From assembly GCA_001464455.1 (NCBI GenBank), contig LNEI01000007.1:1-58201 (forward strand): 58,201 bases of DNA, given 5' to 3'. This document shows, in pieces, positions 25,565-34,881 of this stretch (position 1 is its first letter; each line of letters starts with the position of its first letter). The position numbers were made by a program, and so were the translations under genes. The notes beneath the pieces were generated by a model. That model was given only the letters and a program-made list of their open reading frames with translations. It was not told the origin of the DNA and searched no databases. The stretch comes from Acidobacteria bacterium Ga0077534. Lineage in GTDB: Bacteria; Acidobacteriota; Blastocatellia; Pyrinomonadales; Pyrinomonadaceae.

Positions 25565-26626
25565 TTGCGAAAGTATATAAAGTTCATCCTTCTCTTCCTT
25601 TTTGCAGTCTTCCTTCTATGGTTTTTTGGAAGGAATTTGGACTGGCAAGAGGTAAATGCGAGTTTGCGAAAGGCGAATCCTTACTATCTGGGGCTGGCAT
25701 TCGTAGGTATTTGTTTAGGATATCTGCTTCGCGCCATTAGGTGGAAGGTCTTGCTTGCCCCGATCACGGATGTCAGCCTGCGTGAGTTGTTCGCAACGAC
25801 CACGGTTGGCTATTCTGCGGTTCTTTTCTTAGGGCGAGCCGGAGAGTTGGTACGGCCGATGTGGCTGCCGATGCGTGACCGGCGTGTCAGGCCGAGTGCC
25901 GCCCTGGCGACGATATTTGTCGAACGCGTATTCGACATGGCTTCGCTGATCTCATTTTTCTCGATCAGCCTGATTTGGTTTCGCATTCCGCCGGGCCGCG
26001 AGGCGGAAATGGCATCCATTCAATGGGCAGGAAATCTACTTTTTGCCGGGGTTATTGTCGGGATAATCGGCCTGATCGTCTATCACCGGTTTTCGCAGGT
26101 ATTTATTGACTGGATGTCGCGGCTAACCGACAGGCGTTTTATTCCGGGGCGCATTCGCGATATGATCCTCAGCCTGATGCTGCAGTTTGCGACCGCTTTG
26201 AACATCCTGCGAAGCCCGAAAGAGATTCTTTTGGCTAGTTTTTGGACAATAACCTTGTGGGTGGCTATCGCGGTTCCAACCTGGCTAGTGATCTTGGCGT
26301 TCGGACTGGAGATGCGATTCGTTGACTCGATCTTTGTCATGGGGGTCGCATCGCTCGGGACATTGATCCCCACACCCGGCGGTGCAGCGGGAGCGTTTCA
26401 TGCAGCTACAGCCGGGAGTTTGATACTACTTAGTATCGAAAGGGAACAGGCCGCCGCAATCTCGATCGTGATGCACCTGATATATTTCGTACCCGCGGTG
26501 TTTTTCGGGTTATATTATTTTCTCCATGGTGATATAAGTATTGAGCGATTTCGCAGCTTGCTTTCGAGCGAAAATGCCGAAAAGGAGATCAAGTCCGATT
26601 CGCCGGATTTTGAAAGAGCAGGATGA
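25565..26626 (+). CDS. Lysylphosphatidylglycerol synthase/flippase-like (UPF0104) membrane protein
   Basis: The 353-residue polytopic protein has about eight hydrophobic helices. It carries family motifs of the LPG_synthase_TM domain: 'NPYYLGLAFVGICLGYLLRAIRWKVLL', 'GYSAVLFLGRAGELVRPMWLP' (the G-R-x-G-E-x-x-R-P pattern), 'TIFVERVFDMASL' and 'IPTPGGAAGAFHAAT'. The start codon is TTG at 25565. Relatives include the MprF flippase domain and archaeal/bacterial lipid-modifying proteins, so lipid translocation is likely but the substrate is unknown. It is followed by a purine/pyrimidine hairpin. Confidence 0.82.
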   Translation: MRKYIKFILLFLFAVFLLWFFGRNLDWQEVNASLRKANPYYLGLAFVGICLGYLLRAIRWKVLLAPITDVSLRELFATTTVGYSAVLFLGRAGELVRPMWLPMRDRRVRPSAALATIFVERVFDMASLISFFSISLIWFRIPPGREAEMASIQWAGNLLFAGVIVGIIGLIVYHRFSQVFIDWMSRLTDRRFIPGRIRDMILSLMLQFATALNILRSPKEILLASFWTITLWVAIAVPTWLVILAFGLEMRFVDSIFVMGVASLGTLIPTPGGAAGAFHAATAGSLILLSIEREQAAAISIVMHLIYFVPAVFFGLYYFLHGDISIERFRSLLSSENAEKEIKSDSPDFERAG

Positions 26627-26646
26627 GAGTGGGAAAGCGGAAAAGT

Positions 26647-26715
26647 GGAAAAGTGAAAATGCTTGATCCTTCTGGTGCACAGCGTCGTGCTTTTCGCTTT
26701 TCCCCTTTTTCCCTT
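26647..26715 (+). terminator. Possible terminator hairpin before nrdR
   Basis: A purine-rich arm (26647-26659) pairs with a pyrimidine-rich arm (26691-26703) over 13 positions with one G-T wobble, followed by long T/C tracts. It could terminate the flippase-like gene or sit in the nrdR leader. Confidence 0.4.
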
Positions 26716-26741
26716 TTTCCTTTTTAACCTTTTAACTTTCT

Positions 26742-27233
26742 ATGCGCTGTCCATTTTGTTCACATATTGAGGATAAGGTCGTGGATTCGCGGGAATCGAA
26801 AGACGGGGATTCGATCCGTCGTCGGCGCGAATGTCTGGACTGCGGCCGGCGGTTTACTTCGTACGAACGTATCGACGAGATCCCGTATATGGTCGTCAAG
26901 AAAGACGGCAAACGCGAGGGTTTTGATCGGAACAAGGTCCTCGCCGGCCTTTTTCGAGCCTGCGAAAAACGGCCAATTTCCACAGGGCAGCTTGAAGAGA
27001 TCGTCGATGAGGTCGAAAAGAATGTCCAGGATTCTCTCGACCGTGAACTCGCAACTAACGAGGTCGGCAAGATCATAATGCGGCGCCTAAAGGTGCTCGA
27101 TAAGGTCGCTTACGTCCGCTTTGCATCGGTTTATCTGGAGTTCGCCGATGTCTCCGAATTCATGAGCGAGCTGAAACAACTTGTCGGAAACCGAACTCCA
27201 GCCGCCGACACAAAGAAAAAGAAAAAGAAGTAA
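26742..27233 (+). CDS. nrdR: Transcriptional repressor NrdR
   Basis: NrdR represses ribonucleotide reductase genes in response to dATP/ATP. The zinc ribbon is complete (C3, C6, C31, C34 in 'MRCPFCSH ... RRECLDCGRRFTSYE'). The ATP-cone domain follows ('VVKKDGKREGFDRNKVLAGLFRACEKRPI', residues about 50-80). The 163-residue length includes a poly-lysine tail at the C-terminus (TKKKKKK). No ribonucleotide reductase gene is nearby, so its targets lie elsewhere. Confidence 0.96.
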   Translation: MRCPFCSHIEDKVVDSRESKDGDSIRRRRECLDCGRRFTSYERIDEIPYMVVKKDGKREGFDRNKVLAGLFRACEKRPISTGQLEEIVDEVEKNVQDSLDRELATNEVGKIIMRRLKVLDKVAYVRFASVYLEFADVSEFMSELKQLVGNRTPAADTKKKKKK

Positions 27234-27397
27234 ACTGCCTATTATCAATCAGTTACAGTCATGGTCTTCGCAAGAAAAGAGGTTGATTCTCGGCGGCCTT
27301 ACCTGCTAACATTAAGCCAATCTTTTAAACTAACGGCAGGTCGCCCTTAGGCAACTGTCTTTCTCGTCCCACGGTCAAGTAATCAGGGAGGATACTA

Positions 27398-28315
27398 ATG
27401 AGGAAAGTAGTTTTGGGTCTGCTGGCGGTTTGTGTTTCTGCGTCGATCGCTAGTGGTCAGACGAAAAGTGCAGGGAATTCGGAGATCAAGGAAGCAAAAC
27501 GAGCCGCTTTGGAAGAGATCCGGATCTTGAAGCGCGCTAATAGTGCTGTCGACCTGCTCGCACCAGCGCCGTCAGCCGCGCTTTTTGATCAGGATTCTTT
27601 TGGAAAGTCCGTGGTATTTCTGGGAAGCCTTTATGCTGGCACGGTCGTAGTGGATGACTTTACTGGTCTAGGGCCCCTCAATTCTAACGGCTGCCCGACA
27701 GACCCGCCATTTAACTTTGCACCAGATGACCATTGCGTTCAAAAGACAACGGGTAGTCCCGTTCCTCTTCCGGTTCCGTCGCCGATGCCGCCAGGAGCGG
27801 CCTTTATAACCATTTTCGACCCAGCATGGGAAGTTACGATCCCAGGAAACACTGTTAAGAACGTGGTTTATCCCATGCTTAACAATAACGTTAATATCTT
27901 CCGCAACGGCGGAAACTTCGCTGCCCCAGCGGGGTCCACGCAAGACAACTACGTTTATGTGCCGGTCGTTACAGTTGTCAGCGATGCACTCAATGATCCG
28001 CAGGCAATTGTGAACGGAGTGCCGCTAAATGGCGAATTCACAACGTCAATGACCGGTTCGAAGTCAGAATCGCGCGGTTATCCAGCCGGGCCGTACCCGG
28101 TAACGGTGCCATTCCAAAGCGAGTCGCACAGCTACGCTTCAATTGCAGGTCGCGGCATCTCGCGTGACTTCTGGCGTGCAGTCGGCCTGCCTGAGTCAGT
28201 TATCAATAATATTTACAAGAAGCCAATGACCCTGAAATTCGGGATCAGATTCCGGATGGGTAATAGGCCAGACAGTGGCGCAATGTTCTACACCTTCCGA
28301 TTGCTCGGACAATAG
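27398..28315 (+). CDS. Exported protein of unknown function
   Basis: A good ribosome-binding site (AGGGAGGA) and a signal peptide (MRKVVLGLLAVCVSASIASGQ) support the start. The 305-residue product has a helical, charged N-terminal stretch, a Pro/Gly-rich middle ('GSPVPLPVPSPMPPGA') with two cysteines, and a beta-rich C-terminal part ('LKFGIRFRMG', 'SGAMFYTFRLLG'). I do not recognise a family. It is monocistronic with a strong terminator, which suggests a well-expressed secreted protein. Confidence 0.75.
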   Translation: MRKVVLGLLAVCVSASIASGQTKSAGNSEIKEAKRAALEEIRILKRANSAVDLLAPAPSAALFDQDSFGKSVVFLGSLYAGTVVVDDFTGLGPLNSNGCPTDPPFNFAPDDHCVQKTTGSPVPLPVPSPMPPGAAFITIFDPAWEVTIPGNTVKNVVYPMLNNNVNIFRNGGNFAAPAGSTQDNYVYVPVVTVVSDALNDPQAIVNGVPLNGEFTTSMTGSKSESRGYPAGPYPVTVPFQSESHSYASIAGRGISRDFWRAVGLPESVINNIYKKPMTLKFGIRFRMGNRPDSGAMFYTFRLLGQ

Positions 28316-28337
28316 CGTCCGCCTTTTCGTTAGACTG

Positions 28338-28376
28338 AAAAACGCCGCCGAACCAACCGGTCCGGCGGCGTTTTGT
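28338..28376 (+). terminator. Rho-independent terminator
   Basis: A 10-bp GC-rich stem (28341-28350 AACGCCGCCG with 28363-28372 CGGCGGCGTT, 12-base loop) is followed by TTTTGTATTT, 25 bases after the stop of the exported protein gene and before lon. Confidence 0.88.
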
Positions 28377-28435
28377 ATTTCTCGGAGGACGGCACTCGTT
28401 GCCCTTTGGGTCGGATTCTCCTAACATAAAGGGTT

Positions 28436-30865
28436 ATGGTTGAAATCGAAGAATTCCCGGTGCCACTGGCAGAATCTGAAGCGATCGAGCCGATGATGCA
28501 GATACCGGCCGAACTCCCCGTCCTGCCGCTACGCGACATTGTTATTTATCCGTTCATGATCGTCCCTTTGTTTGTCTCGCGCGATCGTTCGATCCGCGCT
28601 GTCGAACAGGCGTTGAGTCAGGACCGCATGATCCTGCTTGTTTCGCAAAAAGATGTAAATAAAGAAGACCCCGAGCAAGAAGATCTTTATTCGGTCGGCA
28701 CGGTCGCGATCATCATGCGGATGCTTAAGCTGCCCGACGGCCGCATACGCATACTGATTCAGGGGCTTTCACGCTGCCGTGTGGATTCGGTGAGCGGGAA
28801 AGGCGAATACGTGAGGGCAAGCGTTACGCCGATCGTAGAACCGTTGGCGCCGGAAAATTCGCTTGAGGTCGAGGCCCTCGTTCGTAATGTCCGAGGTTCG
28901 ATGGAGCGTGCGGCGTCGCTTGGTAAGAACATATCGCCGGAAGTTCTCGCGATCATTGCCAATCTTGACGACGCTGGCCGCCTTGCCGATCTCGCGGCAT
29001 CAAATCTCGAACTCCGTGTCGAAGACGGGCAGAGCGTTCTTGATGTCGAGGACCCGACGCCGCGCCTCCGCCGAGTTAATGAACTACTCAGCAAAGAGAT
29101 CGATGTTCTGACCGTTCAGCAAGAGATAAATACGCAGGCCCGCGGCGAGATCGATCGTTCGCAGCGTGAATATTTTCTGAGGCAGCAGTTAAAAGCTATA
29201 CAGGCAGAACTCGGCGAGGGCAACGAGCTTTACGAGGAGATCGAGCAATATCGCGACAAGATACTGAAGGCGAAAATGCCTGAGAATGCTGAAGAGGAAG
29301 CCTTGCGGCAGCTTAAGAAGCTCGAGCGGATGCATCCTGACACGGCAGAGACCGCGACACTCCGAAACTGGCTCGATATAATGTCCGATCTTCCGTGGTC
29401 GAAGTCGTCGAAGGACAATCTCAATCTTAAAAAAGCCGAGCGGATACTAGACGAAGACCATTATGGACTCGAGCGGGTCAAAGAACGCATCGTGGAAGCT
29501 CTCGCGGTGAGAAAACTTCGAGAAAAACCAAAGGGGTCGATACTTTGTCTCGTCGGCCCTCCGGGAGTTGGTAAGACCTCGCTCGGCCGCTCGGTCGCTC
29601 GTGCTTTGAAGCGGAAATTTGTGCGATTGTCGCTGGGCGGCTTGCATGACGAAGCGGAGATCCGAGGACATCGCCGTACGTATGTCGGTGCAATGCCGGG
29701 CAGGATCATTCAGGGCATTCAGCAAGCTGAGACGAATAATCCGCTGATCATGCTCGATGAGATAGATAAGGTAGGGGCTGATTTTCGCGGCGACCCGAGT
29801 TCCGCTCTGCTTGAGGTGCTCGATCCGGAACAGAATGCAACCTTTCGCGACAACTATCTGGGTGTGACGTTCGATCTGTCGAACGTCATGTTCATGACGA
29901 CGGCGAACGTACTCGACACGGTCCAACCCGCTCTTCGAGACCGTATGGAGATCATTTCGCTTTCGGGATACACCGAGGAAGAAAAGGTCGAGATAGCAAA
30001 ACGGCATTTGATCCCCAAGCAGATCGAAGAAAATGGACTCGAAAAAGAGGACATAAAGTTTGATCGAAAGGCGATCGTTAAGATCATTTCGGAATATACG
30101 CAGGAAGCCGGATTGCGTCAGCTTGAGCGTGAGATCGGTAAGGTCTGCCGAAAGGTCGCACGCCGCAAAGCTGAGTTTGAGAGCGAATTCAAACCGGTAA
30201 AGATCGCCGCTGAAAACGTCAAAGAATATCTCCGCGTTTCTCGCATCTTCAACGAAGGTGCCCTTAAAAAGGACGAGATAGGTACCGTGACCGGCTTAGC
30301 CTGGACGGCGGTCGGAGGCGATATTTTGTTTATCGAAGCTCTGAAGACGAAGGGCAAGGGCAAACTGCAGCTCACCGGACAGCTCGGTGATGTAATGCAG
30401 GAATCGGCTCAGGCAGCATTTTCCTATGCGAAAGCTCGTGCGAAGGAGCTCGGCATCGATGAAGAGGTTTTAGAAAATTTCGACATTCATATCCATTTGC
30501 CGGAAGGTGCTATACCGAAGGATGGCCCCAGTGCGGGCATAACGATGGCAACCGCTTTGGTTTCGGTACTTTCCCAGCGTCCCGTTCGCAAGGACGTAGC
30601 GATGACGGGCGAGATCACTTTGCGCGGCAACGTGCTGCCGGTCGGCGGCGTCAAAGAAAAACTGCTTGCGGCCCGCCGTGCGAAGATCAAGACCGTGATC
30701 CTTCCGGCCCCGAACGAGCGCGATCTAGAAGATCTTCCGCAGGAAGTTCGGGACGATTTGACGTTTATATTTGTGGAGAATGTGCGGGAAGTTTTCGACA
30801 TCGCACTGCGTGAAAGCCGAACAGGAGCGGAAAAGGGCAAGGTTTCAAAGGCCGCGAGCCGCTAG
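28436..30865 (+). CDS. lon: ATP-dependent Lon protease
   Basis: Lon degrades misfolded and regulatory proteins in the cytoplasm. The 809-residue LonA has an N-terminal substrate domain (about 22-215, '[21 protein letters not shown]'), a AAA+ module with Walker A 'GPPGVGKTS' near 373-381 and Walker B 'LIMLDEIDK' near 436, and a protease domain with the Ser in '[10 protein letters not shown]' (about 699) and the Lys in '[12 protein letters not shown]' (about 741). A possible promoter TTGCCC-17-TAACAT (28399-28427) lies eight bases from the ATG. No heat-shock operator was recognised. Confidence 0.97.
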   Translation: MVEIEEFPVPLAESEAIEPMMQIPAELPVLPLRDIVIYPFMIVPLFVSRDRSIRAVEQALSQDRMILLVSQKDVNKEDPEQEDLYSVGTVAIIMRMLKLPDGRIRILIQGLSRCRVDSVSGKGEYVRASVTPIVEPLAPENSLEVEALVRNVRGSMERAASLGKNISPEVLAIIANLDDAGRLADLAASNLELRVEDGQSVLDVEDPTPRLRRVNELLSKEIDVLTVQQEINTQARGEIDRSQREYFLRQQLKAIQAELGEGNELYEEIEQYRDKILKAKMPENAEEEALRQLKKLERMHPDTAETATLRNWLDIMSDLPWSKSSKDNLNLKKAERILDEDHYGLERVKERIVEALAVRKLREKPKGSILCLVGPPGVGKTSLGRSVARALKRKFVRLSLGGLHDEAEIRGHRRTYVGAMPGRIIQGIQQAETNNPLIMLDEIDKVGADFRGDPSSALLEVLDPEQNATFRDNYLGVTFDLSNVMFMTTANVLDTVQPALRDRMEIISLSGYTEEEKVEIAKRHLIPKQIEENGLEKEDIKFDRKAIVKIISEYTQEAGLRQLEREIGKVCRKVARRKAEFESEFKPVKIAAENVKEYLRVSRIFNEGALKKDEIGTVTGLAWTAVGGDILFIEALKTKGKGKLQLTGQLGDVMQESAQAAFSYAKARAKELGIDEEVLENFDIHIHLPEGAIPKDGPSAGITMATALVSVLSQRPVRKDVAMTGEITLRGNVLPVGGVKEKLLAARRAKIKTVILPAPNERDLEDLPQEVRDDLTFIFVENVREVFDIALRESRTGAEKGKVSKAASR

Positions 30866-31055
30866 AAAAACACGAAAGTCCTTATATCATATGGGGTTGT
30901 TCGGATTTGGTTTAAGTGGTAATATCAAGGTTTGAGGTTATAATGCTCGTCTGCGGCTGAGCGAATTGCAACTTTTTATAAATTGCCGCGTTAGAAATAA
31001 TGTTCGATAAACCGCTTATCCACGGTTTTCGAAAACAAAATCGATCTGATCTTGA

Positions 31056-32858
31056 ATGAAAATAAGCAATATTAAGTATCTAAGCTGTACCCTGATCCTG
31101 TTTGTGGCAGCGTCTGCCAGTTTTGCGCAGACGACCAGCACCCGTTCAAGCAACGAAACTCTTACTCGTGATGCGATCCTTGCTCAGGAGGCGGTTAACG
31201 AAGTTCTTTTGAAATCCGGAACGTCATTCCGAGAAGGGCTGCTCGCTTACGAGGATAAAAAACTGTCAGACGCCGCTGGTAAATTTAATAAAGCGGTCGA
31301 GGTGTTTCTGTTTTCGACGCTCAACATCCAACGCGAACCGCGTCTACAGAACTGCTACAACCAACTCGTTGAGACGATCTACCGGATTGAGTTTCCGACG
31401 GATAATCAACTGCCGCAGGTACGCAACCTTTCGGCGACCTGTGGCTGGAATATCGACGGAGCATTTGCCGATAAGATCACGACGATCGCTCGCAATTCGC
31501 TGATCCGGTCCGTGGCTCCTCCAGCTACAGCTGTTGCCGGAAGCACAATGGGCCCGGTCGTGCCGAGTGAAGTCCAAGTTGGCTTCAATACTCAGCAATT
31601 TGAACCGTCGCCGCTTGATGAGCTTTCTAAGCTGCAGCTAACCGAGGAAGAGCAGCAGGTCGAGGGTAATCCGGTCGCTGAGGCACAGTATCAGTACATC
31701 CAGTACGCCGTTGCTAACAAATCGCTTGGATTTTCTTTCCAAGTGCATCCGATGATCCAGCAGTACATCAACCACTATCGTGGCCGTGGACGCGGTACGA
31801 TGGAAACGGGTTTGTACCGCTCGGGGATGTTCATGAGAATGGCCCGCAGGATCTTTAAGGAAGAGGGAATTCCGGAGAATGTCGCATGGCTCGGTCAGGT
31901 CGAAAGTGCCTGGAAACCTAGTGCTCTTTCGCATATGGCCGCGTCGGGTCTGTGGCAGTTTATTCCCGGCACGGGAGCACGTTTTGGCCTCGCTCGAAAC
32001 GCCTGGGTCGATGAGCGAAATAGCTTCGAAGAAGCAACGCGAGCTTCCGCTCGGTACCTGAAGTTCCTATTTAATCGCTACGGCAATTGGGAACTCGCGA
32101 TGGGAGCCTATAATTGCGGGGAGGGCAACGTCGACCGAGCTATCCGCCGTGCCGGAGTTGCGAATTTCTGGGCTGCTTATCCGTATTTGCCGCAGGAAAC
32201 GCGTAACTACGTTCCAAACATTCTCGCAACGATCCTGATCGCTAACAATCCGGCGCAGTATGGCTTCGGCCACGTACGTCCGGCCGCACCGCTGACGTAT
32301 GATCGCGTGAAGGTTCCGGCTTCGACCAATCTCAATCTGCTTGCACAGGCTTCGGACACGACGGTGCAGTACATCCGTTATTTGAATCCGCATCTTCGCA
32401 CCAACTCGACGCCGCCGACGCCGTACATCATTAACGTTCCGGCTGGTAAGGCGAACGAGGTTGTTGCGGTTTTCCGCAGAATACCGGCGACCAAGGTCAA
32501 TACGACCAACCTCGCTAACTCTTCGGCCGGCGAGTCGTGGGTTAACATAGCAAATCGCACGGGTGTGACGGTCGCAGACCTGATGGCGGCAAATCCAGGC
32601 ATGCCCGAACCTCGAGGCAAGGTCGTGGTCCCTATCAGGGGGAATAACGTCCAGTCCACGAGCTATTCACGACCTACCAACGCTGCTGTCCCTAATGCGA
32701 ACGCGGGTGTCAAGATCGTAAAAGCAAAGGCGGGTGATACGGTTCAAAAGATAGCCGAACGCAACAACGCAAATCCCACCGACGTCGCAAAGTTCAATGG
32801 CCTTTTGACAAACTCCGTTCTTGGTGCCGGCCGCGAGATCAAGATACCGTCGAAATAG
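31056..32858 (+). CDS. Exported lytic transglycosylase with LysM domains (MltD-like)
   Basis: A signal peptide (ends SFAQ) precedes a helical region. The SLT domain has the catalytic glutamate near 282 in 'NVAWLGQVESAWKPSALS', then 'ASGLWQFIPGTGARFGL', 'EATRASARYLKFLFNRYGNWELAMGAYNCG' and 'QETRNYVPNILATILIA'. The C-terminus carries a LysM region at about 488-530 ('IANRTGVTVADLMAANPG') and a second LysM at about 552-600 ('AGDTVQKIAERNNANPTDV'). It cleaves peptidoglycan glycan strands, making 1,6-anhydro ends. Its terminator ends just before the Rrf2 promoter. Confidence 0.93.
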   Translation: MKISNIKYLSCTLILFVAASASFAQTTSTRSSNETLTRDAILAQEAVNEVLLKSGTSFREGLLAYEDKKLSDAAGKFNKAVEVFLFSTLNIQREPRLQNCYNQLVETIYRIEFPTDNQLPQVRNLSATCGWNIDGAFADKITTIARNSLIRSVAPPATAVAGSTMGPVVPSEVQVGFNTQQFEPSPLDELSKLQLTEEEQQVEGNPVAEAQYQYIQYAVANKSLGFSFQVHPMIQQYINHYRGRGRGTMETGLYRSGMFMRMARRIFKEEGIPENVAWLGQVESAWKPSALSHMAASGLWQFIPGTGARFGLARNAWVDERNSFEEATRASARYLKFLFNRYGNWELAMGAYNCGEGNVDRAIRRAGVANFWAAYPYLPQETRNYVPNILATILIANNPAQYGFGHVRPAAPLTYDRVKVPASTNLNLLAQASDTTVQYIRYLNPHLRTNSTPPTPYIINVPAGKANEVVAVFRRIPATKVNTTNLANSSAGESWVNIANRTGVTVADLMAANPGMPEPRGKVVVPIRGNNVQSTSYSRPTNAAVPNANAGVKIVKAKAGDTVQKIAERNNANPTDVAKFNGLLTNSVLGAGREIKIPSK

Positions 32859-32887
32859 TAACCACTAAACAAAACGAAACGTACTCC

Positions 32888-32917
32888 AAAAGAGGTGCTG
32901 TTAAGCACCTCTTTTTT
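32888..32917 (+). terminator. Rho-independent terminator of the lytic transglycosylase gene
   Basis: A perfect 9-bp stem (32891-32899 AGAGGTGCT with 32904-32912 AGCACCTCT, loop GTTA) is preceded by A and followed by six T residues. Confidence 0.9.
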
Positions 32918-32939
32918 GTGATCTCGTGATCATTCAAGC

Positions 32940-32976
32940 TTGACATAGCGGCCATCTGTAACTATACTGGTTACAG
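32940..32976 (+). promoter_or_regulatory. Promoter and overlapping operator of the Rrf2 regulator gene
   Basis: A near-consensus promoter, TTGACA (32940-32945), 17-base spacer, TATACT (32963-32968), carries a perfect inverted repeat CTGTAAC-7-GTTACAG (32956-32976) whose spacer contains the -10 box. The ATG follows at 32979, so the transcript would be nearly leaderless. A repressor bound here would block RNA polymerase directly, which suits autoregulation by the Rrf2 protein. Confidence 0.8.
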
Positions 32977-32978
32977 TT

Positions 32979-33404
32979 ATGGCGGCTAATAGTCAATTTT
33001 CGATGGCAGTTCATATTTTGACGATGCTCGCGACAGCGGGTGACGAAAACGTCAAATCGGACTACATCGCAGGGAGCGTAAACACCAATCCGGTGGTGAT
33101 CCGACGCATCCTTAGTCAGTTGAATGCGGCTGGATTGGTCACATCACAGACCGGTGCTTTTGGCGGGACGCGGCTTGCGAAGCCGCCGTCTGAGATCACT
33201 TTGTGTTCGATATACAAGGCTGTTTCGTGCGGTGAAGTGTTTGCATTGCACGCAAAAGGTCCGAACATGGATTGCCCGGTCGGTAGGGGCATCGAGACGG
33301 TCTTATGTGATCTGCAAAAAGAGATCGAAAAGAGCGTCGGCGAGAAACTTGGGCAATACACACTGGCGACAGTGATCGAGAAAGTTTCGGTCGCGCATGT
33401 GTAA
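32979..33404 (+). CDS. Rrf2-family transcriptional regulator
   Basis: The 141-residue protein has the Rrf2 winged-helix layout: 'QFSMAVHILTMLAT', 'KSDYIAGSVNTNPVVIRRILSQLNAAGLVTSQTGAFGG', then 'LAKPPSEITLCSIYKAV'. It resembles the YwnA-type members. Cysteines lie at 76, 84, 99 and 110; this does not match the three-cysteine Fe-S ligand set of IscR/NsrR, so a thiol-switch sensor is more likely. CTGTAAC/GTTACAG repeats lie both on its own promoter and before the ten-gene redox operon downstream, which makes that operon its probable target. Confidence 0.9.
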   Translation: MAANSQFSMAVHILTMLATAGDENVKSDYIAGSVNTNPVVIRRILSQLNAAGLVTSQTGAFGGTRLAKPPSEITLCSIYKAVSCGEVFALHAKGPNMDCPVGRGIETVLCDLQKEIEKSVGEKLGQYTLATVIEKVSVAHV

Positions 33405-33410
33405 ATTTTT

Positions 33411-33451
33411 TTGACTGTAACTGTATCAACAATAGTTACAGATATGTTACA
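33411..33451 (+). promoter_or_regulatory. Probable operator/promoter of the redox operon
   Basis: The same half-sites as in the regulator's own promoter recur: CTGTAAC (33415-33421) and GTTACAG (33435-33441) with a 13-base spacer. A third half-site GTTACA (33446-33451) lies exactly 11 bp from the second. TTGACT at 33411-33416 with a weak TAGTTA at 33433-33438 could be the promoter. The site lies 15-55 bases upstream of the nitroreductase gene and its AGGGGAGA ribosome-binding site. Confidence 0.7.
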
Positions 33452-33465
33452 AACAAGGGGAGAAT

Positions 33466-34119
33466 ATGGGAAATAAATTGGTTCAAAATGACGTTTTACT
33501 AGAAGGCTTGAATTGGCGCTATGCAACTAAAGCCTATGATCCGACGAAGAAAGTTTCTGATGAGGATTGGGCAACGATCGAGGCGGCACTTACGCTTGCC
33601 CCTTCGAGCTTCGGTATTCAGCCTTATAAATTCTTTGTAATCACTGATCCGGAGACCCGCGAGAACCTGAAGGCGGCGGCCTACGGACAGTCGCCGATAT
33701 CCGACGCTTCGCACATAGTTGCGTTCGCGTATAAGAAGACGCTGACGGATGGCGATATAGAGCATTTTGTCGATCGAATTGCTGAGGTTCGAGGCGTTTC
33801 GAAAGATACGCTTGCGGATTACGGCAATGTGATGAAGGGGTCTGCGAAGCGCGCGGTTGACGGTGGCTACATCGAGACATGGAACTCGCGGCAGGCTTAC
33901 ATTCCACTTGGCTTCCTCCTTCAGACGGCGGCTCTGCTCGGGATCGACGCGACGCCGATGGAAGGATTTGATGCCGGCAAGGTCAACGAAGTGCTCGGCC
34001 TGACCGACTATTCGGTCGTTGTTCTGGCGGCGGTGGGTTACCGCGACGCGGAGAATGACTGGCTTGCTGCACTGCCAAAGGTTCGCGAACCGATCGAAAA
34101 CATTATCGTGCGGGTCTGA
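33466..34119 (+). CDS. Nitroreductase-family NAD(P)H-dependent oxidoreductase (NfsB-like)
   Basis: This FMN flavoenzyme class reduces nitro groups, quinones and other electrophiles. The 217-residue protein has 'LNWRYATKAYDP', 'LTLAPSSFGIQPYKFFVI', 'ASHIVAFAYKK', 'RQAYIPLGFLLQTAALLGIDATPMEGFD' and 'VVLAAVGYRDAENDW', the NfsB/YdgI-type blocks. It is the first gene of the Rrf2-associated redox operon, with a good AAGGGGAG ribosome-binding site. Members of this family are often the main target of thiol-sensing repressors. Confidence 0.9.
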   Translation: MGNKLVQNDVLLEGLNWRYATKAYDPTKKVSDEDWATIEAALTLAPSSFGIQPYKFFVITDPETRENLKAAAYGQSPISDASHIVAFAYKKTLTDGDIEHFVDRIAEVRGVSKDTLADYGNVMKGSAKRAVDGGYIETWNSRQAYIPLGFLLQTAALLGIDATPMEGFDAGKVNEVLGLTDYSVVVLAAVGYRDAENDWLAALPKVREPIENIIVRV

Positions 34120-34233
34120 AGGCCGCATTCATGGAGGGAAGCATGACAACATTTTTAGCAAACTTGACGCCGCGGGCGTTGGATATCTTCAAGCTTTTCG
34201 CAAGATTTATGGGCCTGTGATCAAGGGGGCGAA

Positions 34234-34848
34234 ATGAAAGAGTACTTGGAAAAGGCGATGACATTCGCCGAATACGAAAAATGTATCGATGATCTGTTGG
34301 CAGAAGGGAAGACGACAGGTCCTAATCAGTCGGAAGCGATGGTCGGCTACGGGCGGCTGAATCGTCAGCGCATGGAACGACTTGGGAAGACGGTCGAACT
34401 CGGCAATGAAGTGCGAGCTGCATTGCGATCGGCCGGTCGCAAAATGATCTGGCTGATCCTTACCGAGGGTTGGTGCGGGGATGCGGCCCAAAACATTCCC
34501 GTTATCGAAAAGATCGCGGTAGCAAGCGAGAATATCGAGACGCGGTATCTACTTCGTGATGAGAATCCTGAGCTTATCGATCAGTTTCTGACAAACGAAG
34601 CAAGAGCGATCCCTAAACTGATCGCGATCGACGCCGAGACGTTTGAGATTCTTGGGTCCTGGGGAGCTCGGCCGGAAAAAGCACAGGAATTATATGTCCG
34701 GCTTCGCGAGGAAGGAATTGCAAAACCGCAGATCATGGAAGAGCTTCAGCGTTGGTATAATGCGGATAGATCAAATTCGCTGCAGATAGAATTTTCCTCT
34801 CTGATCAAGAATTGGGGTCAGGCGAAGGTGAAGAACGCGGCGGTCTAA
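34234..34848 (+). CDS. Thioredoxin-family protein with a monothiol WCGDA site
   Basis: The 204-residue cytoplasmic protein resembles the Thioredoxin_9 family: a helical N-terminus ('QRMERLGKTVELGNEVRAAL'), then 'MIWLILTEGWCGDAAQNIPVIEKIA', 'TRYLLRDENPELIDQFL' and 'ARAIPKLIAIDAETFEILGSWG'. The second cysteine of the CxxC is replaced by alanine, so only one thiol remains in the motif, as in many of this family. Second gene of the redox operon. The 114 bases before it hold only a doubtful 29-codon frame (34131-34220). Confidence 0.83.
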   Translation: MKEYLEKAMTFAEYEKCIDDLLAEGKTTGPNQSEAMVGYGRLNRQRMERLGKTVELGNEVRAALRSAGRKMIWLILTEGWCGDAAQNIPVIEKIAVASENIETRYLLRDENPELIDQFLTNEARAIPKLIAIDAETFEILGSWGARPEKAQELYVRLREEGIAKPQIMEELQRWYNADRSNSLQIEFSSLIKNWGQAKVKNAAV

Positions 34849-34881
34849 ATACAAACTAACATTTCCGAGGAGACGAAAAAA

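Noticed and set aside
34131-34220. 29-codon frame (MEGSMTTFLANL...) between the nitroreductase and thioredoxin-like genes
   Set aside because: Too short to support, no family resemblance; an overlapping frame looks equally plausible, so I leave the 114-base gap unassigned.
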